DNA of 46,486 nt from Ruminococcus sp. (GCA_021202895.1 JAJQCE010000012.1:1-46486), one strand, 5' to 3'; shown: positions 14,901-23,810, counted from the first letter of the stretch. Notes: generated by a model not told the origin, from the letters alone. Numbers and translations are program-made.

Positions 14901-15866
14901 ATGGAAAACGAAGAAAGCAAAGTATTGGATGCACAGACGGAGAAAGAGTTTTGCGTGAAGTGCGGTTTTCAGCTTCCGCAGGACTGCGATTTTTGCCCTA
15001 AATGCGGTACACCAAAAGGTAATGCGGCAGAAGGACAGTCAGGAGAAAAGAAAAAGAGCAAAAAGTGGATTGTTATTCTTATCATTGTAATTGTTGTGTT
15101 AGCTGCTTTAGCAGTGGGCGCTTATTTTCTGTTCTTTAATGATAAGGATGAAGATGATGCTGATAACTCATTTACATCAAAACAGCTTCAAACTGCTAAT
15201 AGTAATGCTAAAGCAGCATACAACGCAGTCGCAGAATATATTGCAGACGAGGAAGTGATGGGTAGAATAGAAGCAGATGTAATTGAAGAAATCGCCGGCT
15301 CACACGAGGTTAAAGATGGCGAGGATGGCACTTTTGAACATGAAATTTATGAAGAACTTGGCGATATTGGCGGCGAGATATACATAGATTATCCAGTGAC
15401 AGTAAATGACTGGGAAACTTTTGTTGTTCAGTGGCGCAATACATCGGAATCAGGTGCAATCGGTCAATATCCAAATATAGTGTCAAGTATTAATATTTCA
15501 GTTGACTGGGGAACATACTGTTCTGACGATGTAGAAGAAGTACAAACTCAAACTAACAATATTCTAAAAGAGGCATATACTAAGTATTGCACTTCGGAAT
15601 TTTCTGAAGTAGCGTCTGATGGAAGCTATTTGTCAATCGATACAAATCCGGAAGATGAAGAGGATGAGAATAATCGTTTCGCATGGATTGCAATTACTAG
15701 TGTCAACAGTGATTTGGGTTTGCCGGATTCACTAGAAGCGGAAATGAAATCAACTTCAGCTTTTGACGGCAAGCAAACCGAGGAATTTTCAGACATTGGA
15801 GTTTCTGTCACTTGGTCGTACAGCGCCTACACAGGCTTAGAGGTTATGTACAAGCTTATGAGCTAA
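14901..15866 (+). CDS. Zinc-ribbon, single-TM protein with large extracytoplasmic domain
   Basis: 321 aa. N-terminal zinc ribbon CVKCGFQLPQDCDFCPKCG (18-36), basic stretch, one strong TM segment (about 56-77, WIVILIIVIVVLAALAVGAY), then an acidic region of about 240 aa predicted outside the cell. That region has a DUF-like alpha/beta appearance (YNAVAEYIADEEV..., SSINISVDWGTYC, FAWIAITSVNSDLG) that I cannot assign. The ribbon is cytoplasmic, so the protein could pass a signal across the membrane, but this is inference. AGGAGG precedes the ATG; 47 nt after the lipoprotein gene, so same operon. Confidence 0.82.
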   Translation: MENEESKVLDAQTEKEFCVKCGFQLPQDCDFCPKCGTPKGNAAEGQSGEKKKSKKWIVILIIVIVVLAALAVGAYFLFFNDKDEDDADNSFTSKQLQTANSNAKAAYNAVAEYIADEEVMGRIEADVIEEIAGSHEVKDGEDGTFEHEIYEELGDIGGEIYIDYPVTVNDWETFVVQWRNTSESGAIGQYPNIVSSINISVDWGTYCSDDVEEVQTQTNNILKEAYTKYCTSEFSEVASDGSYLSIDTNPEDEEDENNRFAWIAITSVNSDLGLPDSLEAEMKSTSAFDGKQTEEFSDIGVSVTWSYSAYTGLEVMYKLMS

Positions 15867-15884
15867 TTAGGGTGGTTAAAATTT

Positions 15885-15950
15885 ATGGAAAACGAGATGC
15901 TAGAGAATAAAGAAAAGTATGTTTGCTATGAAAAATATGAAGATCAATGA
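15885..15950 (+). CDS. Very short ORF, 21 aa (MENEMLENKEK...)
   Basis: Begins ATGGAAAACGA like the gene at 14901 and has a modest GGTGG ribosome site, between two zinc-ribbon genes. It may be a remnant of a duplicated zinc-ribbon gene start. Weak support. Confidence 0.2.
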   Translation: MENEMLENKEKYVCYEKYEDQ

Positions 15951-15971
15951 CTTAAATAGGAGGTAAATGAT

Positions 15972-16594
15972 ATGTTTTGTAAAAAATGCGGAAACGAGCT
16001 TGCGGACGACGCTACTTTTTGCGGGAAGTGCGGAGCTAAGGTTAATGAAGAGGTTAAGCTTAAGGACAACACGGGTACAATGTTAATATCACTTGTTTTG
16101 ATTGTTTTGGGACTGATTTCTCCGTTTTTGCCGCTTATAAAGATTAGCAGCAATTTGTCCGCCATAATGACCTTGGCTGGATATGATAATGAGGGATTTA
16201 GCATAATTAGAGCATTATTCGATTCGCCTGTTAATGATTCAGCAGATATTGTAACCATAGCAATCTATATGTTTTTGCTATTTTTAGGAATAGTTAGCGG
16301 GATAGTTTGTATCATTTTAGCTCTGCAAAAAGCTTCAAAAAAGGAAGGTGAAAAACCGTATTTAGATTTTGGGAGCTAAGCTGTACATCAAGTCTAACAA
16401 TCTTTATAGCAAACCTCGTAATTGCTGCTTCTTTTTCAACAATAAAGCTAGTAATCTACAATAACGAAATACAAGTTTACGAGGTAGAACCACTGCTTTA
16501 CGCTTTTGAGGCTATCGCTCTAGTGAATTTTGTTATTGCATATGTACCATTTCGCAAGCTCAAAAAAGCTGCTAAAGAAAAGAAAAACAGGTAA
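15972..16594 (+). pseudogene. Zinc-ribbon multi-TM protein gene, frameshifted
   Basis: The first frame encodes 135 aa: zinc ribbon MFCKKCGNELADD then CGKCGAK, then two or three TM segments (TMLISLVLIVLGLISPFLPL; VTIAIYMFLLFLGIVSGIV), ending KPYLDFGS at TAA 16377-16379. In the -1 frame the protein continues CTSSLTIFIANLVIAASFST, then NNEIQVYEVEPLLYAFEAIAL, then FRKLKKAAKEKKNR to TAA at 16592-16594, giving two more TM helices and a basic tail. One G missing from the GGG at about 16370 explains it. The heptamer there does not fit a slippery site, so a mutation or sequencing error is likelier than recoding. AGGAGG precedes the ATG. Confidence 0.7.
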
Positions 16595-16646
16595 ATCGAA
16601 ATACTTTTTGATGGTATAAGCCATGCGGAGTGTGTACTCAATAAGC

Positions 16647-16697
16647 TTTAGAAAAGGGCAATGCCATAATCCCCTTTTGGCATTGCCCTTTTCTAAA
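16647..16697. terminator. Strong hairpin terminator, 19-bp perfect stem
   Basis: TTTAGAAAAGGGCAATGCC (16647-16665) pairs perfectly with 16679-16697 around a 13-nt loop; the right arm contains CTTTT. It ends the zinc-ribbon operon and isolates the next promoter. Confidence 0.75.
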
Positions 16698-16732
16698 ATG
16701 AAGCTGTGCAAGTCAATTTTTAGAATTTTTTT

Positions 16733-16746
16733 CGCAACATATTGCG
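16733..16746 (+). promoter_or_regulatory. Dyad CGCAA-N4-TTGCG at -70 (copy 2)
   Basis: CGCAA CATA TTGCG preceded by a T run, ending 28 nt before TTGACA at 16775. Same dyad, same T-rich flank (TTTTTTCGCAAC) and same spacing as at 13987-14000. Confidence 0.7.
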
Positions 16747-16774
16747 CAAATTATCAAGTTTATAAGTATAAGCA

Positions 16775-16803
16775 TTGACATTTTAGCTTTTATAGTGTAT
16801 AAT
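16775..16803 (+). promoter_or_regulatory. Promoter of the XRE / zinc-ribbon / SPFH operon
   Basis: TTGACA (16775-16780), 17 nt spacer, TATAAT (16798-16803) with extended -10 GTGTATAAT, as in copy 1. Confidence 0.88.
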
Positions 16804-16843
16804 GATTATGAAGATATTGATGCTTTAGCTTGAGGTGCGCACT

Positions 16844-17056
16844 ATGAAAATAAGCTATAAAAAGCTATGGATACTTCTTATTGAAAAGGAAATTTCCCCC
16901 GCAACCCTTAGAAAAGATTTAAACATTGCTACGGGAACGATGACAAAACTCCGAAGAAATGAGGAGGTGGCTTTGTCTGTCCTGTTGCGTATATGTGAAT
17001 ATCTGGATTGCAATATAGGGGATATTTGCGATGCAATTAAGGACGATACGGAGTAG
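16844..17056 (+). CDS. Small XRE-family regulator (YozG-like HTH)
   Basis: 70 aa from the ATG at 16844 (AGGTG 6 nt upstream). Whole protein is one helix-turn-helix: YKKLWILLIEKEISPATLRK, then DLNIATGTMTKLRRNEEVAL, then LLRICEYLDCNIGDICD. This is the HTH_26/YozG type, with the typical ...LdCqvgDI... end. Usually small DNA-binding repressors with no ligand domain. It heads the operon of a triple zinc-ribbon protein and the SPFH protein. Autoregulation is possible, and it is a candidate reader of the CGCAA dyads, though a -70 dyad suggests an activator; both are inference. Confidence 0.88.
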   Translation: MKISYKKLWILLIEKEISPATLRKDLNIATGTMTKLRRNEEVALSVLLRICEYLDCNIGDICDAIKDDTE

Positions 17057-17105
17057 TATAGCTATAAGATTTAAAATTACGTTAAAAAACGGGAGAGATG
17101 TAATT

Positions 17106-17879
17106 ATGCCTTTTTGCGGAGAATGCGGCTATAAGATGAAGGAAGGCGCCAAATTCTGTATAAGATGCGGAGCAAAGGTTAAGGAGATAAACGCTCAGAG
17201 CAGTGTAAGACAATGCCCTAGCTGCGGCGATGCGCTTATTCCAGGCAAGAAATTTTGTGCGAATTGTGGATGGTCGCAGGAATATGGTGATAGACAAAAG
17301 CGTACTAAAAGAGAAATCGTTTTTGAGGGAGATATTCACAAATGCCCCAATTGCGGAGAGATTGTAAACGCTTTTTCTGCATTTTGCACAACCTGTGGGT
17401 ATGAAATCCGAAATGGTACATCCTCTAGCAGTGCAAAAGAATTTGCGTTAAGAATTTCGCAAATTCCGAATACTCCAAATATAACGGCAAAGGCGGATTT
17501 TGTAAGTAATTATCCTGTGCCAAATACAAGAGAAGACCTGATGGAATTTATGTTGCTAATCAAAAGCCATGTGAATGATAAATCTGATTTAGATTTCGAT
17601 ATTGTAATGCTAAAAGCTTGGAAAAGTAAGCTAGAACAGATTTACGAAAAAGCTAAGATTTGCATAAAAGACGATGCACGTCTTGACGAAATAAATAAAA
17701 TCTATTTAGAAACAAAAAAGCTGATAAAAAGAAAACTTAACAAAAAACTGAGCAAAGAATGGCGTAGAGAATGGCGTCGAAATCACTTTGTCTTAAGCTT
17801 TGTCTTAAGAGCAACGTTTTGGGGTATAGTGATTCCAACTGTGATATGCATGCTAATTGCATATATCGAGCTTAATTAA
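17106..17879 (+). CDS. Triple zinc-ribbon protein with C-terminal TM anchor
   Basis: 257 aa from the ATG at 17106 (GGGAGAG ribosome site). Three C4 ribbons in a row: CGECGYKMKEGAKFCIRCG (4-22), CPSCGDALIPGKKFCANCG (about 37-55) and CPNCGEIVNAFSAFCTTCG (about 80-98). A middle helical region of about 120 aa follows (coiled-coil-like, LEQIYEKAKICIKDDARLDE), then a very basic patch (KLSKEWRREWRRNHF) and a C-terminal hydrophobic segment (ATFWGIVIPTVICMLIAYI). Thus a tail-anchored cytoplasmic protein. It lies 49 nt after the XRE gene and 21 nt before the SPFH gene. Zinc-ribbon proteins next to SPFH genes also occur in the Bacillus ydj region. Confidence 0.85.
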   Translation: MPFCGECGYKMKEGAKFCIRCGAKVKEINAQSSVRQCPSCGDALIPGKKFCANCGWSQEYGDRQKRTKREIVFEGDIHKCPNCGEIVNAFSAFCTTCGYEIRNGTSSSSAKEFALRISQIPNTPNITAKADFVSNYPVPNTREDLMEFMLLIKSHVNDKSDLDFDIVMLKAWKSKLEQIYEKAKICIKDDARLDEINKIYLETKKLIKRKLNKKLSKEWRREWRRNHFVLSFVLRATFWGIVIPTVICMLIAYIELN

Positions 17880-17900
17880 GCAGGTTTGTAGGTGAAAAGT

Positions 17901-19262
17901 ATGTCGATATTTAATAAAACAAACAAAAAAGGCGGATTTATGGACGAGATTCGCTGTGACGAGCCTTCATATCTTATATGGAGATGGCATCCGTCAGGTG
18001 TGCGAGTAGGTACATCTAATCGTGAAAATGCTATTCGCTGGGGTTCATCCCTTAGGGTTAAGGATGGCGAAACTGCTGTATTTGTATACAATCAGAAAAA
18101 CGGCAAGATGCAGGACTTTATCGAAGGACCCTTTGACGGTATACTAAAAACCAATAATTTGCCGATACTTGCAAGCATAGTAGGTCTTGCGTATGAGGGC
18201 GGCACGCCATTTCAGGCGGAGGTCTACTTTATAAACACAGCACAGATAATCCAGACGAAATTTGCCGTACCCTATTTCGATGTGTTCGACCCTCGTCTTG
18301 ACGACTTTGGTGTTCCCGTGGCGGTAAGGGGCACGCTTAGCTTTAGAATCAGCGATTACAGGCAGTTTATAAAGCTTCACAGGCTAAATGATTTTAGCCT
18401 ACAGGAGTTTCAAAATGAGATAGCTCATGCTGTTAGCCGCTATGTTAAGGACGTTGTCGCAAACGCTCCGGCACAAAACGACATCCCGCTTGTGCAGATT
18501 GAGGCTAAAATCTCTCAGATAAACGACATGGCAGAGCTTTATCTAAGGGATAGGCTTGAGGAGGGCTTTGGCGTAACAGTTTCGGGAGTTGACATTGCAG
18601 TGATTGACGTCGACAAGACGAGCGATGAGTACAGACAGCTTATGGCGGTTACAAAGGAGCGCAGCTCGGCGACAATAAGGGCTCAAACTGCCGCAGATAT
18701 AAAGAATATACACGATAAGCAGCGCATAGAGGCTGAAAATTACGAGCAAACTCTCCGCTATCAGCGTGAGGAAGCACAGTATGCACAGCACAAGGCAACG
18801 CAGTCTGCAAACCTTGGAGCATTCCAAACCGAAAAGCAGGCTGAGGTCGGCATTGCTGGAGCTGAGGCTTTAGGGCACATGGGAGAAAACGGTGCAGGAG
18901 ATGTTGATTTATCTAGCGGCGGCGGTTCAGGCGGCTTTAACATGGCAGGTTTAATGGCAAGCATGGCTGTAGGCGGCGCTGTAGGGCAAAACATAGCAGG
19001 GACTATGAACAGCATGATGAGCAGCGCAAATCAAACGGCTGCGCCTCCTCCGATTCCGTCTGACGTTTACCACGTTGCAGTAAATGGTCAGGCGACAGGA
19101 CCGTTTGACATTGCGGCGCTTACACAGATGGCGGCTGCAGGGCAGCTTAAGCGGCAGAGCCTTGTCTGGAAATCAGGAATGGCACAGTGGGAAAAGGCGG
19201 AAGCGATTGACGCGCTGAAAGCATTATTCGGAGAGGATATGCCGCCGATAATAGAGAAATAA
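17901..19262 (+). CDS. SPFH/band-7 protein with C-terminal GYF domain (YdjI-like)
   Basis: 453 aa from the ATG at 17901 (GTAGGTGA 6 nt upstream). Residues about 15-235 are the SPFH domain of the virion-core/YdjI subgroup (EPSYLIWRWHPSGVRVGTSN; FAVPYFDVFDPRLDDFGVPV; GVTVSGVDIAVIDVD). A Gln/Glu/Ala-rich coiled coil follows (AADIKNIHDKQRIEAENYEQ), then a Gly-rich stretch, then a GYF_2 domain (YHVAVNGQATGPFDIAALTQ to GMAQWEKAE). There is no TM helix; these proteins are recruited to membranes, in Bacillus with the PspA-like system. Probably a scaffold in envelope stress. It closes the operon with the triple zinc-ribbon protein and ends in a strong terminator. Confidence 0.9.
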   Translation: MSIFNKTNKKGGFMDEIRCDEPSYLIWRWHPSGVRVGTSNRENAIRWGSSLRVKDGETAVFVYNQKNGKMQDFIEGPFDGILKTNNLPILASIVGLAYEGGTPFQAEVYFINTAQIIQTKFAVPYFDVFDPRLDDFGVPVAVRGTLSFRISDYRQFIKLHRLNDFSLQEFQNEIAHAVSRYVKDVVANAPAQNDIPLVQIEAKISQINDMAELYLRDRLEEGFGVTVSGVDIAVIDVDKTSDEYRQLMAVTKERSSATIRAQTAADIKNIHDKQRIEAENYEQTLRYQREEAQYAQHKATQSANLGAFQTEKQAEVGIAGAEALGHMGENGAGDVDLSSGGGSGGFNMAGLMASMAVGGAVGQNIAGTMNSMMSSANQTAAPPPIPSDVYHVAVNGQATGPFDIAALTQMAAAGQLKRQSLVWKSGMAQWEKAEAIDALKALFGEDMPPIIEK

Positions 19263-19297
19263 AAAAGGCAGCTGAACTAGTCTCAGCTGCCTTTTTT
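19261..19297. terminator. Bidirectional terminator
   Basis: AAAAAAGGCAGCTGA (19261-19275) pairs perfectly with 19283-19297; 7-nt loop. Shared by the SPFH operon (plus) and the GH74 operon (minus). Confidence 0.92.
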
Positions 19298-19307
19298 ATT
19301 TAAGAAT

Positions 19308-21584
19308 TTACTCCTCCTTGATATTTCCCATTATAATTCCACGTCCATTAGTGGAAATATATACTCTTCCGAAGGTTTTGGGATCGCCTGAAATTACATC
19401 GTTGACATTTCCCCATTTTTGAGTATCATCGTTAATTCTCGTCCATGTTTCGCCCTTATCGGTGGACATATAAACGCCGTCGCCCTCGTTGTTCGCCTCG
19501 CCCAGCATATACAACGTCATGTAATCAGCGCCGTCAGCGGCTTTTCCTACCGTTATGCAAGAGCAATCCTGAATATCCGTTCCAACCTTGGTAAGCTCCT
19601 GATCGCCGTCAGCGTCAAGATAGTAAACTCCGCCGTTGCCCATTGCTATCCACAAATCGCCCTCAGTATCTGTCGTAACCTCATAGGTGAAGTTTGCGAC
19701 CAGCGTTTCGGCTATCTTCTCCCAGCTTTCTCCGCCGTCCGTACTCATGTAGAACTTTCCGTCGTCAACCGCATAGAATCGGTCGGGATTAACCTTGTCG
19801 GTATCTATAAGGCAGCTTCCAGTAATATCAGTACACTCTGTCCAGGTTTCGCCCCAGTCCTTTGTGATGTAGAACGAGCTGCCTGAAATTCCTGGCTGCC
19901 AAAGCAGCGTTGAACCGTCTGCCGAAAGCTTAACCGTGCCGCCCGAGGATATGAGCGATTTGTCAGGAATACTTGCAACCTCCTGCCAAGTCTGCGCTCC
20001 GTCTGTCGAATAGAATATCGTTCCATAATCCTCAGTTGTCGCACGTACTACAATATTGTAATCAAGCATAGCGCAGTCAATTGAAGTAGATGAAAAATCT
20101 CCGTAATGCTCACTAGGCGCAACGTCAACATCGTCATGCCTGAAGCCGTAAATGTCGCCCATTATCGAGTAAAGCTCAGGCGCATCGTTGGCATTAGGAG
20201 AAACAAAGTCGAAAATCGCCGTTTCCTCCACGCCCACTGCAGCAACCGAAAGATTGATCGCTTCGCTTTCTGCGCTTGTCAGATTGTCTGTTTTAAATAT
20301 TGTAGCTCCTGTGCCGTACATAATTTCATCAGGATTAAAAGGATTTATAGCAACTCCCGTCATCCACCAGCCAGGCTTAAGCTGCCCCTGCCAGTCAAGC
20401 CATTCGGCTTCGCTTATGTCAATCGTGTAGTTTTCCGCTCTCGTTTCAGGATCCCAAAGTCCCGTCCAGCTTTCTCCGCCGTCAAAGCTTACAAAAACAT
20501 TATCAACTACCGCCCACAGGTCAAGCGTGGTAACAACAATCATATTCGGATCGCTCGGATTTACTGAAAGTCCGCTGTAGCCGCAGGTGTATTTAATATC
20601 AGGAGTAATTTCCTCCCATGTGCCGTCTGCAATCGAATACTTCTGAACAGAGCCGTTTCTCGCATCGCTTGGACCTGCCTTGTCGCTGAAGGTGCAGTAA
20701 AGATAACCATCGGAGGAAATTTCCCCTTGAATCGGCTTCATACCGTCGCTGCTTTCGGTTTTTGCATGAGTAGGATTTTCCACCTCTGTCCAGGTTTCAC
20801 CCGCATCGTCCGAACGGAAAATTACATTTCCCTCGGTTCTTGCCGCACCTGCAAATATAGTTTGGCAGGCTTCGCCATCCTCAGCTGAGGACTTATCAAA
20901 AGCTATCCATGTAATTCCAATTGAATAGCCCTCCTCAACGTAGCCGCCTGTAGTCGGAAAGCTTTCAACCTGTTCCCATGTCATGCCGTAGTCGGTTGAC
21001 TTGAACAGTCCATCGCTTCTCGAACCGTAATAAAGAATACTGTTGTCGCTCGGATCAACCTGCAAGCGTTCGCCGCAGCCTCTGCCTACCTCGTTGCCGC
21101 CCATCTTAAAATCAACGTCAACCTTTACCCAGTTTTCGCCGTAGTCGTCGGAAACCATTATCGCTCCGTCAGAGCTTGTATAGGTTCCGGCGGCAAGGTA
21201 AACTCTGTTCGTTTCAACAGGATCTGTCGCAATGCTCTCGATTCCCATCAGATTCCAGTCGTCGCCGCCTATGCAGTCGGTTATGCAGACCCACTCGCCC
21301 GTTTCGCTGTCAAGGCGATAAGCTCCGCCTATGTCGGTACGGCAGTATGCAAGTCCCTCCTCTGTAGGATTATACAACACATTAGGAACAAATCCTCCGC
21401 CGACAATCTGAACGTTACCCCATTCCCAGCCTGTATCGACCGCTTCGCCGTTGTAATAATCCTCCTCGCTTATGCTGCCGTCTGATTTTGACGAGCTGTC
21501 GTCGCCGTCACTGTTTGAACAGCCGAACGCCGACACTGATAAAAACAACGCCAAAGCAAGCGAAATAAATTTTTTTAGCTTCAT
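19308..21584 (-). CDS. Lipoprotein xyloglucanase, glycoside hydrolase family 74
   Basis: 758 aa. Signal peptide with lipobox SVSAFGC (C22), Ser/Asp linker, then the two-lobed seven-bladed propeller of GH74: repeated Asp-box/BNR motifs (SDDYGENWVK, SDDAGETWTE, STDGAQTWQE, STDGGESWEK, STDKGETWTR). Likely nucleophile D84 in YCRTDIGG and acid D477 in MGDIYGF match the catalytic pair of known GH74 enzymes. It cuts the beta-1,4-glucan backbone of xyloglucan at the cell surface. No dockerin or carbohydrate-binding module is attached, so it is membrane-anchored and not cellulosomal. Last gene of a CE4-GH36-GH74 operon (33 nt after GH36). Confidence 0.93.
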   Translation of the reverse strand: MKLKKFISLALALFLSVSAFGCSNSDGDDSSSKSDGSISEEDYYNGEAVDTGWEWGNVQIVGGGFVPNVLYNPTEEGLAYCRTDIGGAYRLDSETGEWVCITDCIGGDDWNLMGIESIATDPVETNRVYLAAGTYTSSDGAIMVSDDYGENWVKVDVDFKMGGNEVGRGCGERLQVDPSDNSILYYGSRSDGLFKSTDYGMTWEQVESFPTTGGYVEEGYSIGITWIAFDKSSAEDGEACQTIFAGAARTEGNVIFRSDDAGETWTEVENPTHAKTESSDGMKPIQGEISSDGYLYCTFSDKAGPSDARNGSVQKYSIADGTWEEITPDIKYTCGYSGLSVNPSDPNMIVVTTLDLWAVVDNVFVSFDGGESWTGLWDPETRAENYTIDISEAEWLDWQGQLKPGWWMTGVAINPFNPDEIMYGTGATIFKTDNLTSAESEAINLSVAAVGVEETAIFDFVSPNANDAPELYSIMGDIYGFRHDDVDVAPSEHYGDFSSTSIDCAMLDYNIVVRATTEDYGTIFYSTDGAQTWQEVASIPDKSLISSGGTVKLSADGSTLLWQPGISGSSFYITKDWGETWTECTDITGSCLIDTDKVNPDRFYAVDDGKFYMSTDGGESWEKIAETLVANFTYEVTTDTEGDLWIAMGNGGVYYLDADGDQELTKVGTDIQDCSCITVGKAADGADYMTLYMLGEANNEGDGVYMSTDKGETWTRINDDTQKWGNVNDVISGDPKTFGRVYISTNGRGIIMGNIKEE

Positions 21585-21617
21585 AGAACACTCCTTTTTA
21601 TTTTAAAATCAAAGCTA

Positions 21618-23810
21618 TTATTTTTTTATGAAATGCAGAATTTTAGACTGATAATCTCCCCAGATTCCGCCTATGTTAATTCCGCACTGCATCAAAGCCG
21701 CACCTGAAAGCAAAACGTCAGGATTAGATTCTTCATAATAGTAGACTTCCCTGTCAAGCCCCTTGAGCTTAACCGAACGTGAACGCTCGTTTGGTCTGCC
21801 GAGAACCTGTACAAATTCAAACAGGGCTTCGCTCTTATCCTTTGCGACAAACATCCATGCGTCCCATGTGTTGTCCTCGAACATATTACCTATACGATAA
21901 TGATCTCCTGTGCGCACAAGCATGTTGTACCTGTTAAATTCGGCAATCTGCGCAGGTATAGAATCTCTGTCCTCCTGCGAAATTTTTGTAACGTCAAGCT
22001 CGTAGCCGAACGTTCCTACCATCGCCACATGAGCTCTTGTAGAAAACGGCGTGCTTCTGCCAACCGTGTGATTCGGGCAGTCTGAAACGTGTGCGCCCAT
22101 CGCAGAGCAAGGATAGCACATTGAAGTACCATATTGGATTTTAAGCCGCTCAACTGCATCGGTATCGTCCGAGCACCATATCTGCGGAGAATAGTAAAGC
22201 ATACCAGGATCAAACCTTGCGCCTCCGCCTGAACAATTTTCAAGCAGGATATGCGGATAATCTGTAGTAAGACGGTTCATCAGATCATAAACTCCCAGCA
22301 CGTACCTATGCCAAAGCTCACGCTGACGTTCTCTCGGAAGCGCATTTGAAGCGACCTCTGTAAGCTGACGGTTCATATCCCACTTTATGTATTCGATATT
22401 AGCGCTGTCAAGAATTTTTCTCATCAAGCCGTAAATGTAATCACGAACGTCCTTGCGTGAATAATCAAGCACATACTGTTCACGGCAAAGAGTAAGCTCT
22501 CTTCCCTTTACTTGAATCGCCCAGTCGGGATGCTCTCTGTAAAGCTGTGAATCAGGTGAAACCATTTCAGGCTCAAACCAGATTCCAAACTTCATTCCAA
22601 GCGAATTAACTCTGTCAACCAGTGCTTTAAGTCCGCCCTCGATTTTACTGTCATAGACAAACCAATCGCCCAGAGAGGAATTATCCGCATCTCTGTGACC
22701 AAACCAGCCGTCGTCCATTACAAGCATTTCTATACCAAGCTTTGATGCCTGCTCTGCAATCTGATAAAGCTTTTCGGCGGTGAAATTAAAGTAGGTAGCC
22801 TCCCAGTTGTTAATCAAAATCGGGCGGCGTTTATCCTTGTACTCGCCTCTTACAAGATTATTTCTATATAAATCATGAAAGGTTCTCGACATCTTTCCAA
22901 GACCACTGTCGGAATAAACCATAACAACCTCAGGAGCGGTAAATTTCTCGTCAGGTTCGAGCAGCCATTCAAAATCATTGCTGTTTATACCCATCAGATA
23001 GCGGGTTTTCTTATGCTGCGTCACCTCTGCCTGAGATACAAAATTTCCAGAGTAAACGAAGTTGAAGCCATAAGCCTCACCGCTGTCCTCGTCCGCTTTA
23101 TGCGAACACAGAGCCGTAAAAGGATTGCTTTGATGTGAGGACTCCCCTCTCATCGAATCAACGCTTTGCTTGCCGTGATGAAGCGGTGCGCGTTCTAATG
23201 CACGTTCTCTCGCCCATGAGCCGTTGAGAGTAATCATATCCAGCTTATCGGTATCAAATTCAACGCAAGCTGAATATACTCTTGTAAGCTTAACATTATC
23301 CTGTCCCACATTTTTTATTCTAATCGAGCGAGTGATAACGTCAAGCTTTTCAAAAGCGGTATAAATCAGCGTGGCTTCAAGTTCCGCCGCCTTGTCCTCC
23401 ATTGTAATTTCAAGCGTCTGAGCCTCGTCCGGTGAATTTGTAAAGGTTGCTGGAAGTCCCTCAAGCACGGGCTTGCCGTCATAGATTTTATAGGATTTAT
23501 AGCGCAAATCGCAGGTTGACGCACCGTTTTTATCAAGTATGCTCAAAGCGTGCTCACGGTAATCGCCTAATCCAAAGCAGGGATATTCAAAGGGCAGAGT
23601 ATCCATAAAGCTTGCTCGGTCGCGGTTATTTGTTTCAGGCGTGAAAGGATTCTCGTCAAGTCTGAGCAGGTAGTTTAAATTCTCATCAGGCAGCACCTTG
23701 CCAAAATAAACGTGAGCTAAATAGCCCTCTGATACAACGCTCAGAATATAGCAGGTATTATTAGCCGTAAGCTTAAAGCTATTACTTTTTTCATTATAGG
23801 TTATTGACAT
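21618..23810 (-). CDS. Alpha-galactosidase, glycoside hydrolase family 36
   Basis: 730 aa, the usual length of tetrameric GH36 enzymes (AgaN/RafA type). Catalytic nucleophile D478 in EYIKWDMNRQ and acid/base D548 in WCSDDTDA are both present at the numbers known from Geobacillus enzymes; the substrate-site cysteine loop LENCSGGGARFDPGML is intact. No signal peptide, so cytoplasmic. It removes alpha-1,6-galactose from galactomannan or raffinose-type oligosaccharides. Note that xyloglucan galactose is beta-linked, so GH36 and GH74 suggest mixed hemicellulose use, not xyloglucan alone. GGAGG precedes the ATG; 42 nt after the deacetylase. Confidence 0.95.
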   Translation of the reverse strand: MSITYNEKSNSFKLTANNTCYILSVVSEGYLAHVYFGKVLPDENLNYLLRLDENPFTPETNNRDRASFMDTLPFEYPCFGLGDYREHALSILDKNGASTCDLRYKSYKIYDGKPVLEGLPATFTNSPDEAQTLEITMEDKAAELEATLIYTAFEKLDVITRSIRIKNVGQDNVKLTRVYSACVEFDTDKLDMITLNGSWARERALERAPLHHGKQSVDSMRGESSHQSNPFTALCSHKADEDSGEAYGFNFVYSGNFVSQAEVTQHKKTRYLMGINSNDFEWLLEPDEKFTAPEVVMVYSDSGLGKMSRTFHDLYRNNLVRGEYKDKRRPILINNWEATYFNFTAEKLYQIAEQASKLGIEMLVMDDGWFGHRDADNSSLGDWFVYDSKIEGGLKALVDRVNSLGMKFGIWFEPEMVSPDSQLYREHPDWAIQVKGRELTLCREQYVLDYSRKDVRDYIYGLMRKILDSANIEYIKWDMNRQLTEVASNALPRERQRELWHRYVLGVYDLMNRLTTDYPHILLENCSGGGARFDPGMLYYSPQIWCSDDTDAVERLKIQYGTSMCYPCSAMGAHVSDCPNHTVGRSTPFSTRAHVAMVGTFGYELDVTKISQEDRDSIPAQIAEFNRYNMLVRTGDHYRIGNMFEDNTWDAWMFVAKDKSEALFEFVQVLGRPNERSRSVKLKGLDREVYYYEESNPDVLLSGAALMQCGINIGGIWGDYQSKILHFIKK

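Noticed and set aside
16360-16380. Programmed frameshift in the zinc-ribbon gene
   Set aside because: The sequence TTT GGG AGC does not allow re-pairing in the -1 frame, so an indel is likelier.
16520-16711. Minus-strand 63-aa ORF
   Set aside because: Lies over the 19-bp terminator hairpin and the end of the zinc-ribbon frame; no ribosome site.
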